64,000 nucleotides of DNA from Alphaproteobacteria bacterium 40-19 (GCA_001898075.1 MKSD01000001.1:310001-374000); one strand, 5' to 3'. Shown: positions 24,747-34,179, counted from the first letter of the stretch. Translations and numbers: made by a program. Notes: a model not told the origin generated them from the sequence alone.

Positions 24747-25357
24747 GCTCCTAAAACTGCTGCTGGACTATCATTAGCAAGATCTTCTTCCATGATGGCT
24801 CGCTCTTCTTTTTCCACGTACACTGCCAAATCTTTCATCAATCGACTAAAAAGTAAATCTACTGAAGTATGGAACCACAAAGTATTCACGGTACGTTCTT
24901 TCTTCAAGGCCTCTACCTGAACATGAGAAATATTTTCTTCTACAGTCAAAACCGAATCTCCGGTCATTTTTCTGGGCGCCATACACCCAAGCCACCAACC
25001 CTGGCGGCCATTATCGATAGCCCATACTTCTTTGTTCAAAGGATCATCTTTATCTTTATCAAACAGAACCTCAAAGCATCCGGGGCGGTACGTAGCCATC
25101 TCGGGAGCACCTACAGACAAGCCATCCAAAAGAGCAAGCCCCGTGCGCACAGTAGTAAACGGGCCAGGACCCGAAAAAGTTGCTGCGGCTCGAATAGGGC
25201 CAATTTCAAAAGCACGTTTTACAAAGCCGGCTAAATCATTATCACCCAAAGGGGCTGCGCTGTGATCTGTATAAACAAGGCTTAGGTCATCAAAACGCCA
25301 CAAAGCCAGGACAGGAAATGGGAATCCAAAAAAAGTTAGAATGTGCTCAGAGGCCAT
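24743..25357 (-). CDS. tsaB: tRNA threonylcarbamoyladenosine biosynthesis protein TsaB (divergent)
   Basis: TsaB partners TsaD and TsaE to make t6A37 in ANN-decoding tRNAs. The 204-residue protein carries the family motif as FSGPGPFTTVRTGLALLDGL near residue 60, close to the usual GPGSFTGLRIG. The typical N-terminal DTS motif is not visible and the C-terminal half is poorly conserved, so this is a diverged member. It overlaps gmk by one base (TAATG) and asd by four, which shows tight translational coupling. The motif and alphaproteobacterial length make the call likely, not certain. Confidence 0.75.
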   Translation of the reverse strand: MASEHILTFFGFPFPVLALWRFDDLSLVYTDHSAAPLGDNDLAGFVKRAFEIGPIRAAATFSGPGPFTTVRTGLALLDGLSVGAPEMATYRPGCFEVLFDKDKDDPLNKEVWAIDNGRQGWWLGCMAPRKMTGDSVLTVEENISHVQVEALKKERTVNTLWFHTSVDLLFSRLMKDLAVYVEKEERAIMEEDLANDSPAAVLGA

Positions 25358-25980
25358 TACAATTGCTCCACCAAAGAAGATACAAATTCGCTACAATAAC
25401 TTCTGCGCAACCGCTGGGCGCATATAATATGCTGCAAATCAGAAAGCGCTTCCATAAAATTTTCGTTTACCACAATGTAATCGTACGCTTTCCACCTAGA
25501 AATTTCAAGATAAAATTCAGCCATCCTCTTTTCAACGACTTCCATAGTATCTTGGTTACGCTGCACTAAACGCTTACGAATTTCAGAAAAGCTGGGGGGA
25601 AGTAAAAAAATACTGACGACCTGGTCTGGCATCACTTGTTTTAATTGGCAAAGGCCGTTCCAATCCAACGTACAGATCACATCAATACCATTTGCCACTT
25701 TTTCCTGTAAATGCTTCAGAGGTGTTCCATACCAATTGTCAAAAAGGCGCACAGATTCTAACAGTCCACCACTTTTTTGCAGCTGTTCAAAACGTTCCAG
25801 CGTCACAAAGTAATAATCCACACTATCTTTCTCACCAGGTCGTGGAGGGCGCGTTGTCACAGAAACTGATCCTTCCAGATATAAACTCTGTGCTATTAAT
25901 TCTCGGGACAAAGAAGTTTTTCCCCCACCCGAAGGCGCTGACATAACAAAAATTACCCCATTTTTAGCCTTGTTCACCAA
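25357..25980 (-). CDS. gmk: Guanylate kinase
   Basis: Gmk phosphorylates GMP to GDP with ATP, an essential nucleotide step. The 207-residue product has the P-loop FVMSAPSGGGKTSLSREL and the GMP-binding block SVTTRPPRPGEKDSVDYYFV, followed by the lid region with RLFDNWYGTPL. Length is normal. It heads the operon gmk-tsaB-asd, with tsaB starting on its last base. No promoter of consensus quality is obvious in the short gap to the MazG-like gene. Assignment is firm. Confidence 0.95.
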   Translation of the reverse strand: MVNKAKNGVIFVMSAPSGGGKTSLSRELIAQSLYLEGSVSVTTRPPRPGEKDSVDYYFVTLERFEQLQKSGGLLESVRLFDNWYGTPLKHLQEKVANGIDVICTLDWNGLCQLKQVMPDQVVSIFLLPPSFSEIRKRLVQRNQDTMEVVEKRMAEFYLEISRWKAYDYIVVNENFMEALSDLQHIICAQRLRRSYCSEFVSSLVEQL

Positions 25981-26058
25981 AAAATATTTTATAAAATCTT
26001 AGCTAATAATAACATTTTTGACTGATAAAGTCATGACGCCTAGGGGTGCTCTAAAAAT

Positions 26059-26493
26059 CTACCTTAATGGTTTTTCAATTTTTGGGTATTTATCCGGCTT
26101 AGCTTCAAAAGCTTTTAAACTGGGATTGTCCTGGGGGATTTCCACAAAATCAACATAAAGGCGCTGATTAAATCCCCCTTTTTGGGACCTTTTGCCCTCT
26201 GCTGCCTTCAAAATCTGGAAAAATTCAATACCTCTCAGACGAGCCATAGCCATCAGCACTTCCAACACGTCGGCCAGCTCTTCCTGAAGCTCCTCCGTAT
26301 TAACTGCATCAACAACCTCCTGAGCTTCTTCAAAAAGTTTATCGTTCAGTCTTTTGGTGTACTCTGCATCCTGCATAACCCGCTGATGGACTGTTATACC
26401 AGATTCACTCATCGCTTGGGGAATGCGATCGCGAACCAATTTATCCACTTTAAAACACTGATTGCTTTGACTTTCTTGCTTAATTTTATTCAT
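26059..26493 (-). CDS. MazG-like nucleotide pyrophosphohydrolase
   Basis: This all-alpha NTP pyrophosphatase fold cleaves nucleoside triphosphates or phosphoribosyl-ATP. The 144-residue protein from ATG 26493 contains KVDKLVRDRIPQAM, typical of the house-cleaning subgroup, and the metal-binding EEAQEVVDAVNTEELQEELA followed by DVLEVL, an ExxE...ExxD pattern. A start seven codons upstream (26514) is in frame but adds nothing recognised. There are no histidine genes nearby, so a sanitising role is more likely than histidine synthesis. Substrate is not known. Confidence 0.8.
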   Translation of the reverse strand: MNKIKQESQSNQCFKVDKLVRDRIPQAMSESGITVHQRVMQDAEYTKRLNDKLFEEAQEVVDAVNTEELQEELADVLEVLMAMARLRGIEFFQILKAAEGKRSQKGGFNQRLYVDFVEIPQDNPSLKAFEAKPDKYPKIEKPLR

Positions 26494-26550
26494 ATTATTT
26501 TTCCTTGGACACATCGAAACAATTCTTAAGCATAATATTCCAACCGAACT

Positions 26551-28275
26551 TCATAATGGAATAGTCTGCTCCTTTAACCAGGCTGCAGTTTGTGCAGGTA
26601 AACGGGGCTCTAAAACCTGAAATACTGTTTGATGATAGTAATCTATCCATGCTTTTTCCTGATCTGATAAAAGCTCTGTTTGTATCAAGCGACGGTCAAA
26701 GGGCGCCAACGTAATGGTTTCCAGGTGTAACCAAGTTCGCCCCGCATCAGGAACCTCATTCAGCTTCCAATGTGTATCGGGAACTTTTTGAACCAGAACA
26801 AGGCTTTCCAAGCGTATGCCCCACAGATCAGGGTCATAAAAACCAGGCTCATTGGAAAAGACCATACCCTCTTGCAAGCGGAAAGGTTGACCATGGGCCG
26901 AAACTGCAGGAGGCATTTCATGAACTTGAAGGTAGGTTCCCACCCCATGTCCGGTGCTGTGAGGATAATCTTTTCCATCCTGCCACAAATATTGACGGGC
27001 CAAAATATCCAGAGCGTTATCATTCACCCCTGCCGGAAAAATCAACCGCGCCAAAGAAATATGCCCTTTCAAAACCTGAGTAAAGCGCCGCTTCATCAGC
27101 TCGGACGGCTGCCCTGACCCTAAAAAGAGGGTTCGGGTTACATCTGTGGTTCCGTAAGCCTGATTTTCAGGGTCACAATACTGCCCCCCAGAATCAACCA
27201 AATACAAGCTATTCTGCAAAGGTAACGCGTTTAAAGGGTCTGGAACATAATGAATAACAGCACTGTTTTTACCCATAGCAGAAATGGTAGGAAAGCTGGG
27301 GCCTTTGTAACTAGCAGATTGACGGCGAAAATCTTCTAATTGGCAGCTGGCGGTCCATTCAGTTTGTTGTTTGAAATCACACGTCGATATCCAATGAAGA
27401 AACTGGACCAGCGCCACCCCATCTATCACATGGGCCTCTTTGACACTGCTACATTCTTTGGCCGTTTTGCAGGATCGTTGCTCATCCAAATTCAAAGAGC
27501 TCTGCTTAAATTGAATTTCAGGATGATCATTCAAAAAACCATAGGGTGTTTTAGAAGATTGATAAAAAACATCAGAAGGCAAAGACAGCTGCCACAAAGG
27601 CCACAAAGTCAGATCCTGGGAAAAAATGGTTTTCTGGGACACATCCGGTGTATACAAGTGCCCGTGAAAATGCCCTTCTTCCCACGTAATCATCCCATAA
27701 GCATGAAAAAGAGGCGCGTAAGATAAATGCCCCCTTAAATTACACAACCAAGCCAAATCGGCCCCATAAGTCATCAGAAAAGGAAGCTGATTATTGGAAA
27801 ATACAGAGCGACATTTTTCTTGAAAAGAGCCCGCCCAAGGGGGAACTGTTTCCCACCGTACTTCTTTTTCCACGTTGCTTTTGATATGTTTTGAAAAAAT
27901 TGAGGCCCAACGTACCGACCACCTACTATGAACCACTTCCAAACATCGTTGAGCCCAAGCTGCGGAAAAAAGCCAAGGATCCGCCAGCAAGACGCCGGAA
28001 AAGTTATGATCCAGCCAATGATTCAAAGGCTCTAAGACAACCACGGTTGGCTTATCCCGGTCCCTGGTCTGCTCGTGGGCTTGGACTGTATAGCGCGAAT
28101 CGGTAAACAAAAAATCTTTTTCTTTTGTGATCAACAGTGTTCCTGCCGAACCTGTAAAACCCGACAATTTTTCCACCCAATTGTCTTCAGACTGTAATGT
28201 GTATGTGCTTAAAAACCGATCGGCCCTGGGAATTAAAACGCCTTGGCACTGGTATTGGTCTAAATATTTTTCCAC
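26551..28275 (-). CDS. Xaa-Pro aminopeptidase, M24B family
   Basis: This metallopeptidase removes N-terminal residues before proline. The 574-residue product has two N-terminal creatinase-like domains and a C-terminal catalytic pita-bread domain. Metal ligands are all visible: the two Asp in LVDSGGQYCDPENQAYGTTD and VTRTLFLG, His in HSTGHGVGTYLQVHEMPP, and the two Glu in SNEPGFYDPDLWGIRLESLV. Length matches the long eukaryote-like and alphaproteobacterial PepP type. The start is GTG at 28275. It stands alone, separated from gmk by the MazG-like gene. Assignment is firm. Confidence 0.94.
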   Translation of the reverse strand: MEKYLDQYQCQGVLIPRADRFLSTYTLQSEDNWVEKLSGFTGSAGTLLITKEKDFLFTDSRYTVQAHEQTRDRDKPTVVVLEPLNHWLDHNFSGVLLADPWLFSAAWAQRCLEVVHSRWSVRWASIFSKHIKSNVEKEVRWETVPPWAGSFQEKCRSVFSNNQLPFLMTYGADLAWLCNLRGHLSYAPLFHAYGMITWEEGHFHGHLYTPDVSQKTIFSQDLTLWPLWQLSLPSDVFYQSSKTPYGFLNDHPEIQFKQSSLNLDEQRSCKTAKECSSVKEAHVIDGVALVQFLHWISTCDFKQQTEWTASCQLEDFRRQSASYKGPSFPTISAMGKNSAVIHYVPDPLNALPLQNSLYLVDSGGQYCDPENQAYGTTDVTRTLFLGSGQPSELMKRRFTQVLKGHISLARLIFPAGVNDNALDILARQYLWQDGKDYPHSTGHGVGTYLQVHEMPPAVSAHGQPFRLQEGMVFSNEPGFYDPDLWGIRLESLVLVQKVPDTHWKLNEVPDAGRTWLHLETITLAPFDRRLIQTELLSDQEKAWIDYYHQTVFQVLEPRLPAQTAAWLKEQTIPL

Positions 28276-28429
28276 GATCTCATTTTATGATGGATTATAA
28301 ACAGGATAGCTTAGTTATCTTGAAGCACGCAAATTCATCTTTTTGTGGATTTTTGTTGAAAAAATTATTTAAAAGTGAAAAAATAGCTGCAAAAATACTT
28401 ACTGATTATCTACGAATATGAATGGCATT

Positions 28430-28541
28430 AAAGTTTATCTCAGTACTGGGCCAGCAAAACCTAGATTATTATAATTTCATAATGTGTTGCAATAAACGCA
28501 AAAGAACTCAAAAAAAAACCTAATAATAAAAAATATTTCAT
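28430..28541 (-). pseudogene. Orphan signal-peptide remnant
   Basis: ATG at 28541 opens MKYFLLLGFF and meets TGA after a run of eight T. One base over, the text continues LSSFAFIATHYEIIII and then stops at TAG. The joined text is a normal signal peptide followed by almost nothing. It lies just downstream of the broken family B gene. The 312-base gap between the aminopeptidase and that gene otherwise shows nothing I can name. Confidence 0.35.
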
Positions 28542-28587
28542 AAGTTTTTAATGCAAATAACTGTAAAGTTATTCTAAACCAAGAGAA

Positions 28588-29072
28588 TTAAAAACCAGTC
28601 AAACCAACAGACCACGTATTGAAAAAGTCATTTTCAGACGGAACAGAATTTTTCTTGCGTAGAGTAACATGGTGGTAACTCTTGTGGAACTCATAACTCG
28701 TTTGAAATTCTAAAGGAGCACCTTGTAAAGCTTCTTCTTTTGCATACCACCAAATTCCCGGATAGACTTGATCATAAAATTCTGAAAAATAATCTGAAGC
28801 TTTTTTATAAACATCTTTTCTTCATCAGAAAAGATCTTCTTTTCTGTAACCTCAGGAACACTTAACCCAGACGCTACTTGTCCCCACAATACCGGGGCAA
28901 AATCCTGCCACGAATCATATACAGAAGGGGTCCCCTTAAAAGTCTTTGCCTACTAAACGTTATTTTTACCATACCCTCCAGCTATCAGCTCTATTTTTGA
29001 TGGAGTAGCACCCACAAAACCCTCAGTAAAACTCAATATTAAAAATAACCCCAAAAACTTTTTCACTTCCAT
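28588..29072 (-). pseudogene. Broken family B secreted protein
   Basis: From the ATG at 29072 the minus strand reads a signal peptide, MEVKKFLGLFLILSFTEGFV, then IELIAGGYGKNNV followed by two stops (TAG TAG). The same frame continues AKTFKGTPSVYDSWQDFAPV, matching AKTFKWTPPASESWQEFSLG of the intact paralog at 32775-33257. A frameshift near 28810 leads into ASDYFSEFYDQVYPGIWWYA and VTLRKKNSV up to TAA. Both intact paralogs share the KASDYF block, so all three form a family. The upstream region is also conserved with the 33257 copy, so the promoter was part of the duplicated unit. Confidence 0.72.
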
Positions 29073-29129
29073 AATCAATAAAATAAATTTATTGATTATT
29101 TTATATTATGAAAAAATCTATATTATCAA
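29073..29129 (-). promoter_or_regulatory. Promoter and dyad of the broken family B gene
   Basis: On the minus strand TTGATA (29129-29124), an 18-base spacer and TATAAA (29105-29100) are followed by a perfect 10-base dyad, AATCAATAAA and its complement (29073-29082 and 29088-29097), which ends right at the ATG. The arrangement is repeated upstream of the gene at 32775-33257. Confidence 0.6.
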
Positions 29130-29179
29130 TATTATGTTTTTTCAAAACAACTTCTAATACAGCGACTGTTTATTTATTT

Positions 29180-29208
29180 TTGAATCTGTCTTACAAAAAT
29201 GTTACAGT
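29180..29208 (+). promoter_or_regulatory. Promoter of polA-nadK
   Basis: TTGAAT (29180-29185), 17 bases and TACAGT (29203-29208) precede the GTG start of polA by 27 bases, with AAGGAG in between. Confidence 0.5.
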
Positions 29209-29235
29209 ATTCTCAGACAATAAGGAGCTGTTTTC

Positions 29236-31857
29236 GTGCGACTGTGCTTAATTGATGGATCCGGTTTTATTTTTCGCAGTTTTTACGCCATGCCTGCCTT
29301 GGTGACGGAAAGTGGCCAAGCTGTAGGGGCGGTGGTGGGATTCTGCCAAATGCTGTTTAGATTACAAAAACAACGCTCTTTTACGCATTGGGCAGTGGTT
29401 TTTGATCCCTCGGGCCCCAATTTTCGTCAAGATCTTTTTCCCCTATACAAATCTCATCGTGTCCAAGCACCCCAAGCTCTGATCAGTCAATTTCCTTTGG
29501 TAATGGAGGCCTGTAAAGCCTTTGATATTCCTATTTTGATCAAGGAAGGCTTTGAAGCCGACGACGTTATTGCCACCTGCGTTGCCAGGGCTAAACAAGA
29601 AGAAATCCCTCAGGACATCGAAATTGTCAGCAGCGATAAAGACCTGATGCAATTGGTCAGTCCACGGTGCACTCTGTTTGACCCATTAAAGGAAAAACTT
29701 TTTGATGAACAAGCTGTTGAGGAAAAATGGGGCGTCAGGCCTTGTCAAATTCCCTGCGTTCAAGCTCTGGCCGGAGATTCTTCAGACCTTATCCCCGGAG
29801 TTCCAGGCATTGGTCCCAAAACCGCAACTGAGCTCATCAAGCGCTTTGAAAGTTTAGAATATCTTTTAAATCACACCGATCAAGTTGCGCGCCCAAGGCA
29901 AAAAAATTTGCTTTTGGAATACGCAGATCAAGCTCGACTCAGTTACAAGCTGGCTTTGTTAGACAAAGAAGTACCCTTAGAGTTTACTTGGGATGATCTA
30001 AGCGTCAAAACTTTTGATTCTGAAAAAGTAACTACTTTTTTGGACGCCCACCAGCTGTATCGCCTGAAAGCACGTCTTCAAGCTCAGGGTGATCTGTCCG
30101 CCCCTGCTTGTCAGGAACTGACCACAGGAGAAAAAGAGATGTCTACTGTTGTCCTGCAGGAACTAAAGGCAAAAGAAAGTATATGCTTACTTCCTTTGCA
30201 AAAAGAAGGACAATTAATGGGATTTTGGGCCTCTTATGTGTCTACAGAAAGTTGGTACCTTCCCTTCAAAAATGACGATTTGTTGTTATGGCAAGACTTG
30301 TTTACTGACCCTAAAGTAGCAAAAGTTTTTTGGGACATAAAATCTTGGCTGGGCCCCCTTGCAAAGATTGGATTAAAAGAAGTGAACTCTGTCCAGGATC
30401 AAATGTTAATGGCTTATGCAGCGGCCGGATGCCGTAAAATTGATAATGCCAAAACGGCCTTAGATAAATGGAGCGCGGAAAGCAGCCAGCGCTTAAATTT
30501 ACCCCCCGGCTGCGATCCTGCAGGCTGTGAAGTGGCCTATATGTATTTGCTGCATCCTGTTTTGATGGACAGATTAGAAAAAGCAGGCTTGTGGTCTTTG
30601 TATCATCAAATTGATCTCCCCTTAGCCCACGTTTTGCATCATATGGAGGAACGGGGTATCTGTCTGGATACTGAATATCTTTATCGTTTATCTCAGGACC
30701 TGTCAGCTCAATTGCAGATTCAAGAAAAAATTATTTTTAAGGAAACCGGGCAAACCTTCAATTTGGCTTCCCCAAAACAGTTAGGTGAGATTCTTTTCGA
30801 CAAGTTGAAATGGCCCTGTGGGAAAAAAGGCAAGTCGGGGGCTTATAAAACGTCCAGTATTCAGCTGAACGAGTTTGCAGAAAAGGGATATAGTCTGGCA
30901 ACAGATATCTTAAAATGGCGCAGCCTTTACAAATTAAAAACCACTTATACAGATTCTTTGGTCCAACAGGCCGGGGAAGATGGCCGTTTGCACACCTGTT
31001 TCAGCGCCGTGTCTACATCCACAGGACGCCTGTCTTCTCTGCATCCCAACCTACAAAATATCCCCTTAGGTCAACCGTCTATTCGCCGTGCTTTTCACGC
31101 TTCTGTGGGCAAAGTCTTTGTTTTTATGGATTATTCCCAGATTGAGCTGCGTCTTTTGGCCCATATGGCAGATATTGAAGTCTTGAAAAAAGCGTTTCAG
31201 CAAGGGGAAGACATTCACGAGCGTACCGCATTAGATCTTTTTGGGTGTAATGACAAAGAAACCCGCCGCCATGCCAAGGCCATCAACTTTGGAATTTTAT
31301 ACGGTATGAGCGCCTTTGGGCTGGCCAAGCACCTCAAACTCAGCCAAAATGAGGCCCAAAAATACATTGACCATTATTTTGCCTGCTATCCCGGTGTGTT
31401 AGATTACATTGAAGCCTGTAAAAAGAATGCCAAAGAACATGGATATGTGCAAACTCTGTGGGGACGGCGGTGCGGGATCCCGTTTATTCACAGCTCTTCT
31501 TATCTGCAACGTCAAGGGGCAGAAAGACAGGCAGTAAATGCGCCTCTGCAGGGAACCAGCGCAGATATTATCAAAAAAGCCATGATTGATATTTTTAAAA
31601 TACTGCCTGACATGCCCCAAACAGAACTTCTATTACAGATTCATGACGAGCTCGTCTTTGAAATGCCCCCGGAAGATGTAGCGCGAAATGCCCCTATCTT
31701 GCAAGCAGCTATGGAAAATGCAGTTGACTTATCAGTACCTTTGAATGTTTCTTGGTCCCAAAGTTCTTTTTGGGAAGACACAGAAGATTTTTTCTGGGCC
31801 CCTGAACCAGATAACCAACCAGATCATCAAAAATTTTCAATTTCAGAAGAAAAATGA
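29236..31857 (+). CDS. polA: DNA polymerase I without active-site residues for proofreading
   Basis: Pol I fills gaps in repair and removes RNA primers. The 873-residue product starts at GTG after AAGGAG. The 5' nuclease domain (residues 1-290) has GFEADDVIATC and IVSSDKDLMQL. The polymerase domain has STSTGRLSSLHPNLQNIPL, DYSQIELRLLAHMAD near residue 631, KAINFGILYGMSAFGLA and QIHDELVFE near 800. The middle 3'-5' exonuclease domain keeps its length, but its three metal-binding motifs are lost: ICLLPL where a DxE is expected, FWDIKSWL in place of NLKYD, and CEVAYMYLL for the last Asp motif. As in Taq polymerase, proofreading should be absent. nadK overlaps its stop by four bases. Confidence 0.96.
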   Translation: MRLCLIDGSGFIFRSFYAMPALVTESGQAVGAVVGFCQMLFRLQKQRSFTHWAVVFDPSGPNFRQDLFPLYKSHRVQAPQALISQFPLVMEACKAFDIPILIKEGFEADDVIATCVARAKQEEIPQDIEIVSSDKDLMQLVSPRCTLFDPLKEKLFDEQAVEEKWGVRPCQIPCVQALAGDSSDLIPGVPGIGPKTATELIKRFESLEYLLNHTDQVARPRQKNLLLEYADQARLSYKLALLDKEVPLEFTWDDLSVKTFDSEKVTTFLDAHQLYRLKARLQAQGDLSAPACQELTTGEKEMSTVVLQELKAKESICLLPLQKEGQLMGFWASYVSTESWYLPFKNDDLLLWQDLFTDPKVAKVFWDIKSWLGPLAKIGLKEVNSVQDQMLMAYAAAGCRKIDNAKTALDKWSAESSQRLNLPPGCDPAGCEVAYMYLLHPVLMDRLEKAGLWSLYHQIDLPLAHVLHHMEERGICLDTEYLYRLSQDLSAQLQIQEKIIFKETGQTFNLASPKQLGEILFDKLKWPCGKKGKSGAYKTSSIQLNEFAEKGYSLATDILKWRSLYKLKTTYTDSLVQQAGEDGRLHTCFSAVSTSTGRLSSLHPNLQNIPLGQPSIRRAFHASVGKVFVFMDYSQIELRLLAHMADIEVLKKAFQQGEDIHERTALDLFGCNDKETRRHAKAINFGILYGMSAFGLAKHLKLSQNEAQKYIDHYFACYPGVLDYIEACKKNAKEHGYVQTLWGRRCGIPFIHSSSYLQRQGAERQAVNAPLQGTSADIIKKAMIDIFKILPDMPQTELLLQIHDELVFEMPPEDVARNAPILQAAMENAVDLSVPLNVSWSQSSFWEDTEDFFWAPEPDNQPDHQKFSISEEK

Positions 31858-32648
31858 CCCTACCACAACCTGCCAAATGGCATGTACTTGTATCACAAAA
31901 CAGTACCAGTCACATTCCCGCAGAATGGCACTCTGTTACCAGCGTTCCAATAGAACAATGCGATACGATCATAGTACTGGGTGGAGACGGCTTTATGCTG
32001 CGCTGTATGGCAAAATTATGGAAATACAGCAAACCTTTTTATGGCCTTAATTTTGGTAGCTCTGGGGCTTTGATGAATCCTGTGGTTTCCCTCCCAGGCC
32101 TGCATAACAGCATTACCCAAGCCTATCCCATTCAGTGCCCTGCCCTTTCTATTAAGCTTTGGGACAACAATAACCAGCTTCTGGAACACTTTTATGCCTT
32201 TAACGATGTGGTTTTATTTCGCAAAGCCTACCGCGCCATTCACTTTAATATTTCTGTCAATCACAAAATTTTAGTGCCTTTTTGCTTTGGGGATGGTGTA
32301 CTGTCTTGCACTCCGTTGGGATCAGGAGGATACAACGCTTCGGCAGGAGGTCCTTTACTTTCTTTTCAACAACTTCTTATGGGGCTTCGCCCTTTAAACC
32401 TTTACAGTCCCAAAGAGTGGACTGGAAACATTTTAGGCCCCTCAGACACCTTAAAAATTGGCCTTCTGTCTTGCCCTCAACAAAGGCCTGCTTATATCGG
32501 GTGGGATGCTTTTGAACAAGATCTCAGCCCCGCATTTCAATCTCTGGAGGTTCAATTGGACCTTCAGCACAAAATAACTATTTTAAGGAATTCAGATCTT
32601 CATTTCTATGACCCTGCGGCTTTAAAACTTGAAAAAACATACATCTGA
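31854..32648 (+). CDS. nadK: NAD kinase
   Basis: NadK phosphorylates NAD to NADP. The 264-residue product has the GGDGFMLRCMAKLW motif near residue 42, where GGDG is the catalytic core, the NFGSSGALMNP block and PLGSGGYNASAGGPLL, the usual substrate-binding motif. ATGA overlaps the stop of polA, so translation is coupled. Length is typical for alphaproteobacteria. Assignment is firm from both motifs. Confidence 0.9.
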   Translation: MTLPQPAKWHVLVSQNSTSHIPAEWHSVTSVPIEQCDTIIVLGGDGFMLRCMAKLWKYSKPFYGLNFGSSGALMNPVVSLPGLHNSITQAYPIQCPALSIKLWDNNNQLLEHFYAFNDVVLFRKAYRAIHFNISVNHKILVPFCFGDGVLSCTPLGSGGYNASAGGPLLSFQQLLMGLRPLNLYSPKEWTGNILGPSDTLKIGLLSCPQQRPAYIGWDAFEQDLSPAFQSLEVQLDLQHKITILRNSDLHFYDPAALKLEKTYI

Positions 32649-32774
32649 TTCGGTTACTTTTTTGATCAGTCAATTCAAAAAAGTATTCAAAAGCTTACTA
32701 GAAACCTCCCTAACAAAAAACTCTTCATAATACTATTCCTAATTTAAAAATATAAAGTCAGCCTATAATAAAAA

Positions 32775-33257
32775 TTAATAACTAGTAAAACCAACTACCC
32801 ACCCTCCGGTGGATAGACCATCTTCTGAAACAACACCAGCCCTGCGCGAAGTGACAGCATGCCATTCCTGACCCTCTTCAAAAGCGTAGCTCAGCGAACG
32901 TTGCAAAAGAACATCTCCTAATATTTTTTCCTTGGCATAAAAAATTTCAGGATAACACTGATGACAAAATTCATAAAAATAATCTGAAGCTTTTTGTGTA
33001 TAAGGCTTTTCTACCTCTGAAAAAGCCTTCTCTGCCATAATTTCAGGGTCGACCAATCCCGATTCCAGCTGACCCCACAAGCCCAAGGAAAACTCTTGCC
33101 ACGACTCAGAAGCTGGTGGAGTCCACTTAAAAGTCTTTGCCCACATCACGCCTCCGCCCTTTATTCCCTCAACCGTAATCTTTAGTTTTAATGGAACAGT
33201 TTCTACAAAACTCTGACCAAAACCCAATATTAAAAATAATCCCAAAAATTTTTTCAT
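32775..33257 (-). CDS. Family B small secreted protein
   Basis: From the ATG at 33257 the precursor is 160 residues with signal peptide MKKFLGLFLILGFGQSF. A TTG four codons earlier is also in frame but lies within the upstream dyad. The mature part has a WAKTFKWTPPASESWQEFSL block, then KASDYFYEFCHQCYPEIFYA followed by KEKILGDVLLQ. These blocks recur in the broken gene at 28588 and, more distantly, in the gene at 36838, where KKASDYFVVFCSSENPEVW is the match. The family is about 160-170 residues with one or two Cys after DYF. I recognise no known family. It has its own promoter with a dyad. Confidence 0.82.
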   Translation of the reverse strand: MKKFLGLFLILGFGQSFVETVPLKLKITVEGIKGGGVMWAKTFKWTPPASESWQEFSLGLWGQLESGLVDPEIMAEKAFSEVEKPYTQKASDYFYEFCHQCYPEIFYAKEKILGDVLLQRSLSYAFEEGQEWHAVTSRRAGVVSEDGLSTGGWVVGFTSY

Positions 33258-33263
33258 TTTTAT

Positions 33264-33320
33264 AATCAATAAAACAAATCTATTGATTTGCTTATATCAT
33301 AAAAAAATCTATATTATCAA
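33264..33320 (-). promoter_or_regulatory. Promoter and dyad of the family B gene
   Basis: TTGATA (33320-33315), an 18-base spacer and TATAAG (33296-33291) precede an 8-base perfect dyad (33264-33271 with 33281-33288) that ends just before the start codon. The arrangement and most bases, including the run AAAAAATCTATATTATCAAT on the plus strand, match 29073-29130. Confidence 0.6.
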
Positions 33321-33403
33321 TATTATGTTTTTTATTTAAAAATTGTTCACAGCTTCACAAGCAGTTGTGATAAACTGAAAGTATAAAATTAAAATTGTTA
33401 AAA

Positions 33404-34162
33404 ATGGAAATTACAATTTTAGGATGCGGCTCCTCTAGTGGAAACCCAAGGGCGGACGGCTATTGGGGACAATGCGATCCTGCCGAAATAAAAAACCAGC
33501 GACTTCGGTCTAGTATCGCTTTTAAAACTCATACCCAAAAAACCTGGCTGATTGATGCATCCCCAGATCTAAGACAGCAGTGTTTAAACAACGATATTCG
33601 GGACATTTCAGGAGTCTTATGTACTCATGCTCACTTTGATCACATCGGAGGCATTGAAGAGCTGAGAGTTTTTGCGGGTCGCTCTTACAAAGTATTGTGC
33701 TATGGAGACGAAAACACTTTACTACGCCTAAAAACCCGCGCCCCTTACGCCTTTGAGGTTAAAACCCAAGGATATCCTTTTTTCCTGCAGTCCGTCGTTA
33801 TTAACGGCCCTTTTATGGTAGATGGCATTGAAGTTATTCCTTTTAAACAAGATCACGGAATGGGCATGACCAGTCTTGGTTTTCGTTTTCCCACATGGGC
33901 TTATTCCACAGATGTGCATCACTTAGATGAAGATGCAATGACAATTCTTCAGGGTGTAGATACGTGGATTGTAGATTGTTTTGACCTTAAGCCCTCTCCT
34001 ACGCATGCTCATTTAAGCCTTGTTTTGCGTTGGGCAAAACAGGTTCAACCTCAGCGTCTTATCTTGACTCACCTAGGACGAACCATTGATTACTACACAC
34101 TACAGAAAAAACTGCCCAAAAACGTTTATGTGGCCTATGACGGCATGAAGTTGTCATGCTAG
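33404..34162 (+). CDS. Metallo-beta-lactamase-fold hydrolase (PhnP-like)
   Basis: The 252-residue protein starts MEITILGCGSSSGNPRADG, typical of the PhnP-like branch, and has the metal motif THAHFDHIGGIEELR near residue 73. Later ligands are visible in FKQDHGMGMTSLGF, AYSTDVHHLDEDA and LILTHLGRTIDY. PhnP itself is a phosphoribosyl cyclic phosphodiesterase, and many alphaproteobacterial members sit near tatD without a defined substrate. No phn or tatD genes are here, so the substrate is open. I place the start at ATG 33404; a TTG three codons earlier is possible. It is convergent with the ABC exporter. Confidence 0.86.
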   Translation: MEITILGCGSSSGNPRADGYWGQCDPAEIKNQRLRSSIAFKTHTQKTWLIDASPDLRQQCLNNDIRDISGVLCTHAHFDHIGGIEELRVFAGRSYKVLCYGDENTLLRLKTRAPYAFEVKTQGYPFFLQSVVINGPFMVDGIEVIPFKQDHGMGMTSLGFRFPTWAYSTDVHHLDEDAMTILQGVDTWIVDCFDLKPSPTHAHLSLVLRWAKQVQPQRLILTHLGRTIDYYTLQKKLPKNVYVAYDGMKLSC

Positions 34163-34179
34163 GCTGTATCAGCAAAAAC

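Noticed and set aside
24511-25569. Plus-strand open frames over asd, tsaB and gmk
   Set aside because: They are shadows of three overlapping, well-recognised minus-strand genes.
26770-28106. Several plus-strand open frames of 71-128 codons across the aminopeptidase gene
   Set aside because: They lie antisense to a gene with all M24 metal ligands intact and have no own motif or ribosome binding site.
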